Source: JAJFJD01 sp965228975 (GTDB lineage: Bacteria; Pseudomonadota; Alphaproteobacteria; UBA8366). Taken from it: 64,000 nt of DNA. Where the stretch lies: NCBI GenBank assembly GCA_965228975.1, contig OZ245851.1, positions 4,402,001-4,466,000 of the forward strand, written 5' to 3'. Positions 35,606 to 44,622 of this stretch are shown here, in pieces (the first letter of the stretch is position 1; every line of letters begins with the position of its first letter). Below the pieces are notes generated by a model. That model was not told the DNA's origin, searched no databases, and worked only from the letters and a program-made list of their open reading frames with translations. The position numbers and the translations under genes were made by a program.

Positions 35606-36418
35606 ATGCCCACCGCCCCCGTTCGGGACATCACCGAAGACGAAATTCGCGCCTATGAGGAAGACGGCGTTGTCCATCTGAAGGGACTGTTCGCGGCCGA
35701 ATGGGTCGAGATGCTGCGGGAACGGGCGGACCATGTGCTGGCCAACCCGGGAAAACTGTCCCATGAATTGGCCCGCGAGGACGGCCGCTTTTTCAGCGAT
35801 ACTTTTCTTTGGCACCAGCATGACGGCTTTCGCGACTTTATATATGACTCACCGGCTGCCGCGATCGTCGGCCAAATGATGCGGTCGGCGAAGATCAACA
35901 TCGTCTTCGACCAATTTCTGATCAAGGAACCGGAGACCGACGAGCCGACCGTCTGGCACCACGATTTGACCTATTGGCCGATCAAGGGCCGGCAGGTGTC
36001 GACGTTGTGGCTGGCGCTCGACCCCGTCACCGAAGAGTCGGGCTCGATGGAATTCGTGAAGGGTTCGCATAAGTGGGGCCAGCGGTTTCATCCGGTCGCG
36101 TTTGTCGATCCGGACAAATACAAGACCGAGGAACCGCCGGTTCCCGACATCGACGCCATGCGCGACGCGTTGGAGTTTACCCGCTTCGATTACGAGCCGG
36201 GCGACTGCACCGTGCATCAAGGACTGCTGGTGCATGCGGCCGGCGGCAACAAGCGTAAGGACCGGCGGCGGCGCGCCTATGTTACGCGATGGGCCGGCGA
36301 CGATGTGGTCTACGACCCGCGTCCGAAAATCCAGCCGATGCTCTGGGAACCCGACATGCCGGCCGGCGCCGCACTGGACAGCGACCTCTGGCCAAGGGTA
36401 TGGGAAAGGGCAGCCTAG
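35606..36418 (+). CDS. Phytanoyl-CoA dioxygenase (PhyH) family protein
   Basis: 270-residue Fe(II)/2-oxoglutarate oxygenase. The N-terminal DITEDEIRAYEEDGVVHLKGLF is typical of PhyH-like proteins. The iron site is HHD in PTVWHHDLTYWPI, distal His in VHAAGGNK, and 2-oxoglutarate Arg in RRRAYVTRWAGDD. The start is ATG at 35606 with AGGAG about 9 nt upstream. The substrate is unknown; the next gene (66 bases downstream) is a CoA transferase, consistent with acyl-CoA or carboxylic-acid chemistry. Confidence 0.87.
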   Translation: MPTAPVRDITEDEIRAYEEDGVVHLKGLFAAEWVEMLRERADHVLANPGKLSHELAREDGRFFSDTFLWHQHDGFRDFIYDSPAAAIVGQMMRSAKINIVFDQFLIKEPETDEPTVWHHDLTYWPIKGRQVSTLWLALDPVTEESGSMEFVKGSHKWGQRFHPVAFVDPDKYKTEEPPVPDIDAMRDALEFTRFDYEPGDCTVHQGLLVHAAGGNKRKDRRRRAYVTRWAGDDVVYDPRPKIQPMLWEPDMPAGAALDSDLWPRVWERAA

Positions 36419-36484
36419 GGCCCGCGCCGCCACATCCTTCCAGCCTTCCAGCGCGCGTCCGCCCCAACCGAAAAGGATGCGCAG

Positions 36485-38659
36485 ATGACGTTGCTCGCGG
36501 GATTCCGTATGGTGCAACTCGGCCCCGGCCTCGCCGCCGCAGTGTGCGGGCGCCTGTTCGCGGATTCCGGCGCCACCGTCACCGCCGTCGATGCAACGAC
36601 GTCCACCCCGCTGGAACTCTATCTGAACACCGGCAAGGCGTCCGCGAACGACGCCGCGGCACGGGACGCCATCGCCACGGCCGACCTCGTCGTCTGCGAA
36701 GGCGCGCCCGGCGATCTCCGTGATCAGGGCCGCGATGCGGACAGTCTGCGCGGAACGGCCAAGACCGCCGCGATCGCCATGATCTCGAATTTCGGGCAGA
36801 CCGGCCCGCGCGCCGAAAATCCCGCCACCGACCTGACCTTGTTCTATGCCAGCGGCATGGCGCGCCTGCTGACCGGGCAGGTGACCGATCTGACCGAAGC
36901 GCCGATGCGCCCGGTCGGGGAACAGTCGGCCTTTATCGGCGGCATCGCCGCAGCCTGCGCCGGCATGCATGCGGTCCTGTTCCCCGGTGACGATGCCAGG
37001 ATCGACATCTCGATCCAAGAGGTCTTGGCGACATTGGCGATCACCGAACTGGCGCGCGCGGGTCAGACGGGAAAATGCTGGTCCCGAAAGCGCGTGAAGG
37101 ACGGCAACGGTGCGACGGTCACCATTCTTCCCGCCACGGACGGCTACACGGCGATTTCGCCGCGCGAGGATCGGCAATGGGCCGCTTGGCTCGCGGCGAT
37201 GGGCGACCCGGATTGGGGCGGCGACCCGCGTTTCGCCACCAAGCCGGACCGCGTCGAGAACTGGGACGCGCTGCACGCCTTGATGTTGGACTGGAGCCGC
37301 CAACACGATAAGCAGTGGATCGCCGACACCGCGCAAGCCGCCCACGTGCCGAGCTTTCCGCTGCGCGAGCCCGCCGAACAACTCGAGTCGCCGCAACTGG
37401 CACACCGCGAATTCTATGCGACGTTGGACATCGACGGACGGGCGGTGAAAACGCCGTCCGCACCGTTCCGGCTTGCCTATAGCGGCGACAAGGCGGCAAC
37501 CACGGAGGCCCCGGCGCCGCCGGGCCCGCTTCCGTTGTCGGGTGTCCGGGTCCTGGACTTCAGCTGGGTCATCGCCGGGCCGACCGCGACCCGGCATCTC
37601 GCCGCCATGGGCGCGGAGGTCATCAAGGTCGAGGCCCCGGGTCCGGGCGATCCGGGCCGCGCCTCGGAACTGCACATGGTGCTTGGCCAGGCGAAAAAAG
37701 CGATCGTCCTGAACCTGAAGAACCCGGACGCGGTCGAAATCGCGACCGCCCTCGCCGCGAAATCCGATGTACTGATCGAGAATTTCGCGACCGGCGTGAT
37801 GGAGCGGCTGGGCCTAGGGGCGGCGGATCTTCAACAGGCCAACCCGGACCTCATTTACCTTTCCGCGTCGGGCCTCGGTCGGACCGGGCCGGAGTCGGGC
37901 GCCGTCGCCTATGGCACCCTGTTGCAATGCTATGCGGGATTCGCCGGCCTCAACCGGCACCCCGAGAACCCGCCTCGGATCGGTTTCGCGTGGCTCGACC
38001 CCATGTGCGGCCTCATGCTGCCCTTCGTCGTGGCGTCGGCACTCTGGCAGCGGCGGCGGGACGGACGCGGCGTCCGGATCGACTTTTCCATGATCGAGGC
38101 GATGCTCTGGACCATGGCGCAGCCGCTTCTGACGACACAACTCGACGCGCCGCCCCCGCCGGCGGGGAACTTCGCCCCGCAGGCGGCACCGCATAACGCC
38201 TATCGCTGCGCGGGCGACGACAACTGGCTCGCCGTCGCCGTAACCCGGGAAACCGAATGGAAAAGGCTCTGCGCCGCCGTGCCGCCGCTTGCCGCGATGG
38301 CCGGATACGGGTTGTGGGAGCGGCTGGCGGCACGCGACGCGATCGACGCCGTCCTCGGCGACTGGGCGCGCCCGTTGTCCGCGGAAAGCGCCGCCGACAC
38401 ACTGACCGGGGCCGGCGTTCCCGCCGCCGCGCTCGCGACGTCACGCGACCTGGTCGACGATCCTCATCTCAACGACCGGGGTTTCTGGGACACGCAGGAC
38501 AGCGGCGTTTTGCCCGGCCTGCCTTGGCGGTCGAATTTCGGCCGCACGGCCGGCTCGGCGCCCGACCTCGGAGCCGATACCGACGCCGTGCTGCGGGACG
38601 TCCTCGGCCTATCGGACGACCGGATCGCCGAGTTGCGCGTTGCCGGGGCGCTCGGCTAG
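36485..38659 (+). CDS. Fused double-domain CaiB/BaiF CoA-transferase
   Basis: 724-residue protein made of two type III CoA-transferase domains. The C-terminal half (from about residue 345, LPLSGVRVLDFSWVIAGPTATRHLAAMGAEVIKVEAPGPGDPGR) is canonical, with the likely catalytic Asp in GFAWLDPMCGLMLPF. The N-terminal half (MTLLAGFRMVQLGPGLAAAVCGRLFADSG) is shorter and degenerate; in the matching position it has PVGEQSAFIGG, a Glu instead of Asp. Type III enzymes work as interlocked dimers, so the fusion may be an intramolecular pseudo-dimer with one active site. Donor and acceptor acids are unknown. Confidence 0.87.
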   Translation: MTLLAGFRMVQLGPGLAAAVCGRLFADSGATVTAVDATTSTPLELYLNTGKASANDAAARDAIATADLVVCEGAPGDLRDQGRDADSLRGTAKTAAIAMISNFGQTGPRAENPATDLTLFYASGMARLLTGQVTDLTEAPMRPVGEQSAFIGGIAAACAGMHAVLFPGDDARIDISIQEVLATLAITELARAGQTGKCWSRKRVKDGNGATVTILPATDGYTAISPREDRQWAAWLAAMGDPDWGGDPRFATKPDRVENWDALHALMLDWSRQHDKQWIADTAQAAHVPSFPLREPAEQLESPQLAHREFYATLDIDGRAVKTPSAPFRLAYSGDKAATTEAPAPPGPLPLSGVRVLDFSWVIAGPTATRHLAAMGAEVIKVEAPGPGDPGRASELHMVLGQAKKAIVLNLKNPDAVEIATALAAKSDVLIENFATGVMERLGLGAADLQQANPDLIYLSASGLGRTGPESGAVAYGTLLQCYAGFAGLNRHPENPPRIGFAWLDPMCGLMLPFVVASALWQRRRDGRGVRIDFSMIEAMLWTMAQPLLTTQLDAPPPPAGNFAPQAAPHNAYRCAGDDNWLAVAVTRETEWKRLCAAVPPLAAMAGYGLWERLAARDAIDAVLGDWARPLSAESAADTLTGAGVPAAALATSRDLVDDPHLNDRGFWDTQDSGVLPGLPWRSNFGRTAGSAPDLGADTDAVLRDVLGLSDDRIAELRVAGALG

Positions 38660-38668
38660 CGCGCGGGT

Positions 38669-39586
38669 TCAGAACTCGCCGCTGCGATAGGCTTCGTCGA
38701 GGCGCTTCGCCTCTTCTTCCGACAATTCGTCCCACGCCTCGCCACGCCGCCGCAACGCGCCGGTGAAGTTGGGCGGGCGTTTCTCGTTGAACGCCTCTCG
38801 GCCTTCCTCGCCGTCCACGGTGGTCTGGATCAGCATCGAGTTGATCAGGTTCTGGACGTGCCAGGCCTGATCGGTCGGCAGGTTGCCGAAGCGGACCACG
38901 AACTCCTTCATCATCCGCACGGCGACCGGCGGCATCTTGACGATATGGCGGGCCATCTTCTCCGCCCGTTCCATCAATTCGGCATGGGGGGCTATTTCGT
39001 TGATCAGCCCGATCCGCAGGGCTTCCTCGGCATCGAACGGCTCGTCGGTCAGCAGGATCTTCATCGCATCGATGTATCGAAGCTGCTGGATCAACAGGCT
39101 CGCGCCCGGGCCGTGGCCGAGCCAACCCTGGGACAGCAAGGCGAACTTGAACCGGGCATGCTCGGCGCTGGCGATCCGGATGTCGGTCGACGCGAGCAAC
39201 AGATAGAGCCCAGCGCCCGCGGCCCAGCCGTTCACCGCCGCGATGATCGGCTTCCAGACCCGCGGATAGTGATCGCCCATCCGCCCGTCGACACCGGTCT
39301 GCTGGCCATGCACGGTTCCGGCCAGCGGCCAATAGATGCGGTTGGTCCGGAGATATTCGCGATCCTCGTCGGTGAGGTCGGGTCGAGGCGCCAGGTTATG
39401 GCCGCCGCAGAAATGCCGGTCGCCGGCACCGGTGACGATACCGCAGCGGATATCCCGATCCTCCCATAGGTCGACCCATGCCGCCGAGATATCGTCCGAC
39501 GTCGCCTTGTCGAGGATGTTCGCTTTGTCGATGTTGTTGATGGTGATATACGCGACGCCGTCGCGTTTCTCGTATTCGATGGCCAA
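38669..39586 (-). CDS. Enoyl-CoA hydratase/isomerase family protein
   Basis: 305-residue crotonase-fold protein. Oxyanion-hole segments are FCGGHNLAP and NGWAAGAGLYLLLAS. The two glutamates used by classical enoyl-CoA hydratase are not evident: the first position is Leu in GAGLYLL and the second region reads FKFALLSQGWLGHGPG. It is therefore probably another crotonase activity such as hydrolase, isomerase or dehalogenase. It converges on the CoA-transferase gene (9-base gap) and lies in a catabolic neighbourhood. Confidence 0.82.
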   Translation of the reverse strand: MAIEYEKRDGVAYITINNIDKANILDKATSDDISAAWVDLWEDRDIRCGIVTGAGDRHFCGGHNLAPRPDLTDEDREYLRTNRIYWPLAGTVHGQQTGVDGRMGDHYPRVWKPIIAAVNGWAAGAGLYLLLASTDIRIASAEHARFKFALLSQGWLGHGPGASLLIQQLRYIDAMKILLTDEPFDAEEALRIGLINEIAPHAELMERAEKMARHIVKMPPVAVRMMKEFVVRFGNLPTDQAWHVQNLINSMLIQTTVDGEEGREAFNEKRPPNFTGALRRRGEAWDELSEEEAKRLDEAYRSGEF

Positions 39587-39733
39587 GTCGGTACCCTCCC
39601 GTGCCCAGATGTTGCCGCCGCCACGAAGCCGCGCCCCGGCATTGTCCCGTTTATCCGGGCCGGCGACAAACGCATTGCGCCCCGCGCGGCGGTTCCACCG
39701 GGCGGGGCGCGTTTTCGGTGTCGAACGGAAACC

Positions 39734-40678
39734 CTATTCGGCGGCGAGCATGGTGGATTCGGGCACGCGGTACCCGTAGCGCTCCTCCAAACCCAGCTCC
39801 TTCACCAACCGAAGGCCCCGCGCGAGATGTTCACCGGTCAACGCATTCAACGGTTTGCGCATCGGACCCGCCGGCATGCCGACGGCGGCCAACAGCGACT
39901 TGACCGGGACGGGGTTGATCGCCGAATAGGCGAAATGCAGCATCGGCAGGTTCTTCAGATAGGCGTCGCGGAAGCGTGCCGACTGCGCCGGATCGTCCCA
40001 CGGCGTCGAAATTTCCACCATCTCCCGCGGGATGATGTTGCCGGTCATGTTCGCGGTGCCATGTCCGCCCAACGACATTGTCGGCACGACAAGGCCGAGG
40101 TTCGGCGAGCAGCAACACATGATGGAAATGTCGGGCTTGGCGGCGCATACCTGCGCGACCTGCGCGACACGGCCGGTCGATTCCTTGTTCACCTGGACGT
40201 TCGGATGCGCGGCGATCTCGAGGATTTCGTCGGCGGAAAGGTCCGTCTGGACCCGCGGCGGGTTGTTGTAGATGCCGATGGGAATGGGCGACGCGTCGGC
40301 GACATCGAGGAAGAACCGGACGATGTCCTGCGTCGACGCGCAGATATAGGCGGGCGCGGCAATGACGGCGCCATCCGCGCCTTCACCGGCCGCCTGGATC
40401 ACGTAATCGATCGTCGCCTCGGTCGTCGGGCCGGTGCAGCCATACCAATGTTCCATCGACCCCTTCTTCATCGGCATGGTTTCCGCGACGATGCGGTGGC
40501 GTTCTTCCGGGGTCAGCATCGACACCTCGCCCGACGACCCCATGATGAGGACCGCCGATGTGCCGGCGTCGCGCTGGAAATCCAAGAGCGTTTCGAACCC
40601 GGCCATATCGATCGAGTAATCTGCGTTCATCGGCGTGATCATTGCGACGAAGGATCCGGTGATTAGGTTCTTCCCCAT
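39734..40678 (-). CDS. DapA/DHDPS family aldolase
   Basis: 314-residue class I aldolase of the dihydrodipicolinate synthase/N-acetylneuraminate lyase superfamily. GSFVAMITPMNADYSIDMAGFETLLDFQRDAGTSAVLIMGSSGEVSMLTPEERHRI is the usual N-terminus; YNNPPRVQTDLS contains the active-site Tyr, and VQVNKESTGRVAQV supplies the Schiff-base Lys. Context (catabolic, not lysine biosynthesis) suggests cleavage of a 2-oxo acid. Between this gene and the crotonase a GC-rich inverted repeat (about 39676-39711) is seen without a clear T tract. Confidence 0.87.
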   Translation of the reverse strand: MGKNLITGSFVAMITPMNADYSIDMAGFETLLDFQRDAGTSAVLIMGSSGEVSMLTPEERHRIVAETMPMKKGSMEHWYGCTGPTTEATIDYVIQAAGEGADGAVIAAPAYICASTQDIVRFFLDVADASPIPIGIYNNPPRVQTDLSADEILEIAAHPNVQVNKESTGRVAQVAQVCAAKPDISIMCCCSPNLGLVVPTMSLGGHGTANMTGNIIPREMVEISTPWDDPAQSARFRDAYLKNLPMLHFAYSAINPVPVKSLLAAVGMPAGPMRKPLNALTGEHLARGLRLVKELGLEERYGYRVPESTMLAAE

Positions 40679-40744
40679 GTCGGGTCTCCCAAATTTAGCG
40701 TGCTGTGCGCCGGAGCTGGATGCCCCGTCATGATCGCTCCGGGC

Positions 40745-41536
40745 CTACTTGTCTCCATAACTCACGGCCATCCCCTCGGCGGGATCGGCCTGCGGACCAT
40801 ACGGCATGATCGGATAGCGTATTCCGGAACGGCTTAGTCCTTCCATCCCTTCGATGCCGCGCGCCAACTCGTCCGGCGGCAATGCCATGAGCAATTCGTC
40901 ATCGGCCACGCCGCCGTACCGCCGCTCGGCGAAACAGGGGATCGACAGGCTGGTCTCGCGCGTCGCGAGCGCCCGGCCCCAAGAATCGGAACAGGCGGTC
41001 TCGCCGGTTATCGTGAAATCGTATCGCTTGTACTGTTTCCATTGCAGGCCGTTGACGAACAGGATCATTTGTCCCGGCGTGGCGTAGAACAACACGATAT
41101 CCGGCGGGTCGAGCCGCGCCGTCCGCAACGGTGATATGACGATGCCGGAAAACCGGTCGGGCGGAACACGGGTCATCTGCGCCTGATGCTGGCGCGCCGC
41201 TTCCTGGTTTTCGAACCACACACCGACAAACCGCTCGCCGGACAGGTATTGCGGCGATGGCTTGCACAATCCCGGCACGCCGCCGCAATTACTGTCGGAT
41301 TGAAGGTTCTCGGCCGTGATGCCAAGGGTCAAACCGGCCACGCGGCTGTGGGTCACGAGCTGGCACATGGTGTGCCGGACCCCCGCCTTGGGCCGCCGTA
41401 ACCGGGGCACGGCATCCATCTCGGCCTGATCGTCGAACAGCTTCATGCCGACCGGCAATGTCCGCAGGCTCAGCAACGCGGTGAGCCGTTCCGAAAGCTC
41501 CTTGAGCTCGCCTCCTCCCAATCGCTGTTCCGGCAT
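40745..41536 (-). CDS. DUF169 domain-containing protein
   Basis: 263 residues resembling the DUF169 family, which has no assigned biochemical role. Visible family traits are the LRTLPVGMKLFDDQAE start, the HTMCQLVTHSRVAGLTLGITAENL and GVPGLC segments with conserved cysteines, and the DPPDIVLFYATPGQMILFVNGLQW core followed by CSDSWGRALATRETSLSIPCFAERRYGG. It lies 31 bases downstream of the DUF1847 gene, so the two are probably co-transcribed. The family is commonest in anaerobes and archaea. Confidence 0.78.
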   Translation of the reverse strand: MPEQRLGGGELKELSERLTALLSLRTLPVGMKLFDDQAEMDAVPRLRRPKAGVRHTMCQLVTHSRVAGLTLGITAENLQSDSNCGGVPGLCKPSPQYLSGERFVGVWFENQEAARQHQAQMTRVPPDRFSGIVISPLRTARLDPPDIVLFYATPGQMILFVNGLQWKQYKRYDFTITGETACSDSWGRALATRETSLSIPCFAERRYGGVADDELLMALPPDELARGIEGMEGLSRSGIRYPIMPYGPQADPAEGMAVSYGDK

Positions 41537-41567
41537 GGGCGCTCCTACTTTTTTGCTGGGTTTTCGA

Positions 41568-42293
41568 TCAGCGCGGATCTTTGCGTCCTTCCTTCGGAAG
41601 CTTGTGCGGCTTCTCCGGACGGTCCGGGCCCCAGACGCGGTCGTAATAGGAATCCGCCAGCATCAAGGCGCCGACCGGGTTATGCGCAAGCACGCGATCC
41701 TTCGCGACGAGCGTGGTGACCGGCCCTTCCGAATGTTGGAAGAACAGGCTGTCGTGGCCGACGCAAAGGCCGAGGACCACATTGAATTCGCAGCCGGCGT
41801 CGTTCAGCAATTCCGCCTGGGACACCGGGTTGCACATCGATTCATGTCCGCCGGGGCGAATCTTCTCGGAATCCTTCAGGCCGATTTCCTCTTTCCCGAT
41901 GCTGCCGTTCTTGCAGGCGGCGGAGGCCACCTCGAAGCCGTGGCTCTCAAGGATTCCGGTCAGGGCGCGCGCCTGATCGACGAAACTGATGCAGGTGGCG
42001 ATGCCGATCTTCTTGAAGCCCATTTTCTTCGCGAACTGGCAGACCTCTTCCACGCGGGTCCAGCGGCAGTAGCCCTCGCTCTCCACACGCGCCGATTCCT
42101 GTGCGATTTGGCGGGTGAACGGGTCGGCGTATTTCTCCGCGGCGGCATCGATGGCGTCCTGCGCCACCTTCGACGGGCAATAGCCCGGACCGCGGGTCGC
42201 GGACTCGCCTTGCCGGCACGCGCGCACGGTCGCCGGGCAGTAGGCGCAGGCGGCATCGTGGTATTTCTGGGCGGTCGAGGTTTTGAGCGACAT
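41568..42293 (-). CDS. DUF1847 domain-containing Cys-rich protein
   Basis: 241 residues. The N-terminus has a CAYC...C cluster (AACAYCPATVRAC) and a further GYCPSK Cys, suggesting metal or Fe-S binding; then ARVESEGYCRWTRVEEVCQFAKKMGFKKIGIATCISFVDQARALTGILESHGFEV, CKNGSIGKE and MCNPVSQAELLNDAGCEFNVVLGLCVGHDSLF, all typical of DUF1847. No function is established. It is preceded by a perfect FNR-type box 51 bases upstream of its start, implying low-oxygen control. Confidence 0.8.
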   Translation of the reverse strand: MSLKTSTAQKYHDAACAYCPATVRACRQGESATRGPGYCPSKVAQDAIDAAAEKYADPFTRQIAQESARVESEGYCRWTRVEEVCQFAKKMGFKKIGIATCISFVDQARALTGILESHGFEVASAACKNGSIGKEEIGLKDSEKIRPGGHESMCNPVSQAELLNDAGCEFNVVLGLCVGHDSLFFQHSEGPVTTLVAKDRVLAHNPVGALMLADSYYDRVWGPDRPEKPHKLPKEGRKDPR

Positions 42294-42344
42294 AATTCCC
42301 TCCCATTTTAGGAAGAAAGATAGGGCTATCCGCCGAGGGCCGCT

Positions 42345-42358
42345 TTGATGTCGATCAA
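42345..42358. promoter_or_regulatory. FNR-type box upstream of DUF1847-DUF169
   Basis: TTGATGTCGATCAA, a perfect TTGAT-N4-ATCAA palindrome inside the 6-bp-arm repeat TTTGAT/ATCAAA. Its centre is about 58 bases upstream of the DUF1847 start codon, a position compatible with class II activation if the transcript starts near -18. The other flanking gene ends here and converges, so DUF1847 is the only sensible target. Confidence 0.72.
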
Positions 42359-42402
42359 AAAAACCTAAAAGAATTCAACGCCAAATCGGCGATTGATTAT
42401 GC

Positions 42403-43833
42403 TCAAGTGGACGATTCCGACGAACGCCAAGACGCCGCCAGCCAGATTCGCGGCCGCAGTAGCGTCACGGCGAGGAAAGCAAGCAGCAACGCGCCGGACG
42501 CCGTCAGCGTCTTGGCGAACGGCGGCAGGAAATCCGCCCCGGCCGTGCCGGCGCCCACGGGCGTGAAGCCGGTGAAAGCCAAGGCCAGCCCCGTCGCGCC
42601 GCTGACGACACCGATCGTCCGGGTCACCATCGCAAGACTGCCGGCCACCCCCCGTTCGCGCAGCGGCAGGATCGCCGCGACGATCTCCATATAAGCGACC
42701 TGGAAGAATCCGAATCCGACACCAACCGTGGCCAATCCCGCAACCATGGTTGCGATCGATGTCGCAGTGCCCCACTGGCCGATGGCGAGCAATCCCGCCC
42801 CGACCAAGACCGCCCCGGCCAAGGCCAATCGCGGCGCGGCGATGCGATCCAGTAGCCAGCCGCCGGCGGGCCCCGCGAGCACCATCCCGGCGGGGCTCAT
42901 CGCCAGCACGGCGCCGGCCGTAACCAAGGACAGGTCCGTCATCCGGTCGAGATAGAAGGGAACCAGGAACATCACGGCAAAGCCGACCATGTTGACCATG
43001 ACATTCGAGACATTGACCACCGTGAAAGCCGGATTCCGAAAAAACCGCGGATGCAGGATCGGTTCCGGCGACCGCTTCTGCTGCCAAACGAAGGCGGCGA
43101 AGCAAGCCAACGCGGCAAGCCCGAGCAACGCCGGCACCAGCGGCTCCCCGGCGCCGGCATGCCGCGCCTGATTGATCGCCAGCAGGAACGTGCTGAGACC
43201 GGCCACCAGCAAGGCCGCGCCGAGAACATCGAACGACCGGGAACCGCTGCCCGGTTGCGCCTTCGGCAACAGGAACAGCAGGACCAACGTCCCGGCGGCC
43301 AACGGCGCCCGGAACCAGAAAACGGCGGACCAGCCCCACTCCGCCACCAGCAGGCCGCCGAGCGACGGCCCGATCACCCCGCCGAGGCCGAACGCCATCG
43401 TGTAGATGCCGAGAACACGGGCGCGGTAAGATTCCGGAAAGAGCATCGTCGCCAAGGCCGGACCGCAACTTATCACCAACGCCGCGCCCACGCCCTGCAG
43501 CGCACGGGCCAGCAACAGCCCGAGGAAGGTCTCGGCCGCACCGCAGAGCGCGAACGCAACCGCCGACACGAACAATCCGACGCCGAAGATTCTTCGATGC
43601 CCGACCAGATCGCCGATCTTGCCGAAGACCAGCGTCAGGCTGGAATAGACCAACACATAGCAGATGACGACCCACTGCATATCCTCGAGCGGGACCGCGA
43701 AGGCGCGCGTGATGGCGGGAAAGGCGATATTCACCGAGGAGTCGAGCGGCACCGTCAAGGTGCCGAGGCCGACGATGAACAGGCCCAGCGCCGCGCGCAT
43801 CCAACCCCGCTGCGAGGACGTGTCGGCGGTCAT
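42403..43833 (-). CDS. DHA2 family MFS exporter
   Basis: 476-residue drug-exporter-like MFS protein with about 14 hydrophobic segments. MTADTSSQRGWMRAALGLF starts the protein (ATG at 43833, with a longer but unlikely in-frame extension). Motif A is seen as FGKIGDLVGHRRIF and motif C as FGLGGVIGPSLGGLL. The early LDSSVNIAFPAITRAF is typical of DHA2 members. No adaptor gene is adjacent. It lies between the DUF1847 promoter and the Mrp operon, transcribed on the same strand as Mrp after a 113-base gap. Confidence 0.87.
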   Translation of the reverse strand: MTADTSSQRGWMRAALGLFIVGLGTLTVPLDSSVNIAFPAITRAFAVPLEDMQWVVICYVLVYSSLTLVFGKIGDLVGHRRIFGVGLFVSAVAFALCGAAETFLGLLLARALQGVGAALVISCGPALATMLFPESYRARVLGIYTMAFGLGGVIGPSLGGLLVAEWGWSAVFWFRAPLAAGTLVLLFLLPKAQPGSGSRSFDVLGAALLVAGLSTFLLAINQARHAGAGEPLVPALLGLAALACFAAFVWQQKRSPEPILHPRFFRNPAFTVVNVSNVMVNMVGFAVMFLVPFYLDRMTDLSLVTAGAVLAMSPAGMVLAGPAGGWLLDRIAAPRLALAGAVLVGAGLLAIGQWGTATSIATMVAGLATVGVGFGFFQVAYMEIVAAILPLRERGVAGSLAMVTRTIGVVSGATGLALAFTGFTPVGAGTAGADFLPPFAKTLTASGALLLAFLAVTLLRPRIWLAASWRSSESST

Positions 43834-43945
43834 GAAAAACTCACGGCCGGTCGGTAAATGTCCTGGCCGACCATCGGTACTGGAATGCTGATCAGGGCAA
43901 CTCTCCGGATGTCCCGATAACACTACAGCATTGCGAACGCCCGTC

Positions 43946-44293
43946 CTATTGTTCCGGGATATCGTGCCGGACGTCGTCCCGCCTCAGGTCGTCGATGACC
44001 GTTCCTTCCCATAACGGCACGCCCTCGCGATAAGCGGCACGGCCAATCATATGCGCCGCGACCGGCGCCGTGACCAAGAGGAAGACGACCGTCGCCAGGG
44101 CGCGCGTGGTGATCCCGGCTTCGCCGAAATGAAGCGCAAGCGCCAACAGGATCAGCCCGCAGCCGAGCGTGCCCGCTTTGGTCGACGCATGCATGCGAAT
44201 CAGCACGTCCGGCAACCGCAACACCCCAAGCGCCGCCACGAAGGCGAAAAACCCGCCCAGGACGATAACCGTCGCCACCACAATTTCCATCAT
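43946..44293 (-). CDS. mrpG: Na+/H+ antiporter subunit MrpG
   Basis: 115-residue, three-TM subunit; GGFFAFVAALGVLRLPDVLIRMHASTKAGTLGCGLILLAL is diagnostic for MrpG/MnhG. Last gene of the seven-gene operon; its start overlaps mrpF by 4 nt. Required for assembly and activity of the Mrp antiporter. Confidence 0.93.
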   Translation of the reverse strand: MMEIVVATVIVLGGFFAFVAALGVLRLPDVLIRMHASTKAGTLGCGLILLALALHFGEAGITTRALATVVFLLVTAPVAAHMIGRAAYREGVPLWEGTVIDDLRRDDVRHDIPEQ

Positions 44294-44622
44294 GACTTCG
44301 CCTCCTCACCGGAAGAGTTGGATTGTGCGTCCCCCCGGGCCGCCTGGGCGACGCGGCGCTCGATATATCGGGCAAGCACCACCGTCGCCAGAAACGCGAC
44401 GAGGGCCAGCGCAACGCCCACGTCCAGGAACGCCGCCCGCTCGGACGAGATCGCAACCAAGGCGCAAAAAGCCACCGCCAGGATCGTCATGAGGTCGAGC
44501 GCCACGACACGGTCCGCCGCGCTCGGACCCAGCAGGAGCCGGATGAAGGAGAGAACCAGGGCCGCGATCAGGAAAAAGAAACCGATATCCACCGCCCATG
44601 TGAGAATGACGCCGCTTTCCAT
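44290..44622 (-). CDS. mrpF: Na+/H+ antiporter subunit MrpF
   Basis: 110-residue, three-TM subunit; the sequence FIRLLLGPSAADRVVALDLMTILAVAF is the MrpF signature. The C-terminal 25 residues are charged. It overlaps mrpE by one base and mrpG by four. Confidence 0.93.
   Translation of the reverse strand: MESGVILTWAVDIGFFFLIAALVLSFIRLLLGPSAADRVVALDLMTILAVAFCALVAISSERAAFLDVGVALALVAFLATVVLARYIERRVAQAARGDAQSNSSGEEAKS

Noticed and set aside
39676..39711. GCGCCCCGC/GCGGGGCGC inverted repeat as a terminator
   Set aside because: No T tract on the minus strand, where it would be needed, and the loop is long; at most a weak structure.
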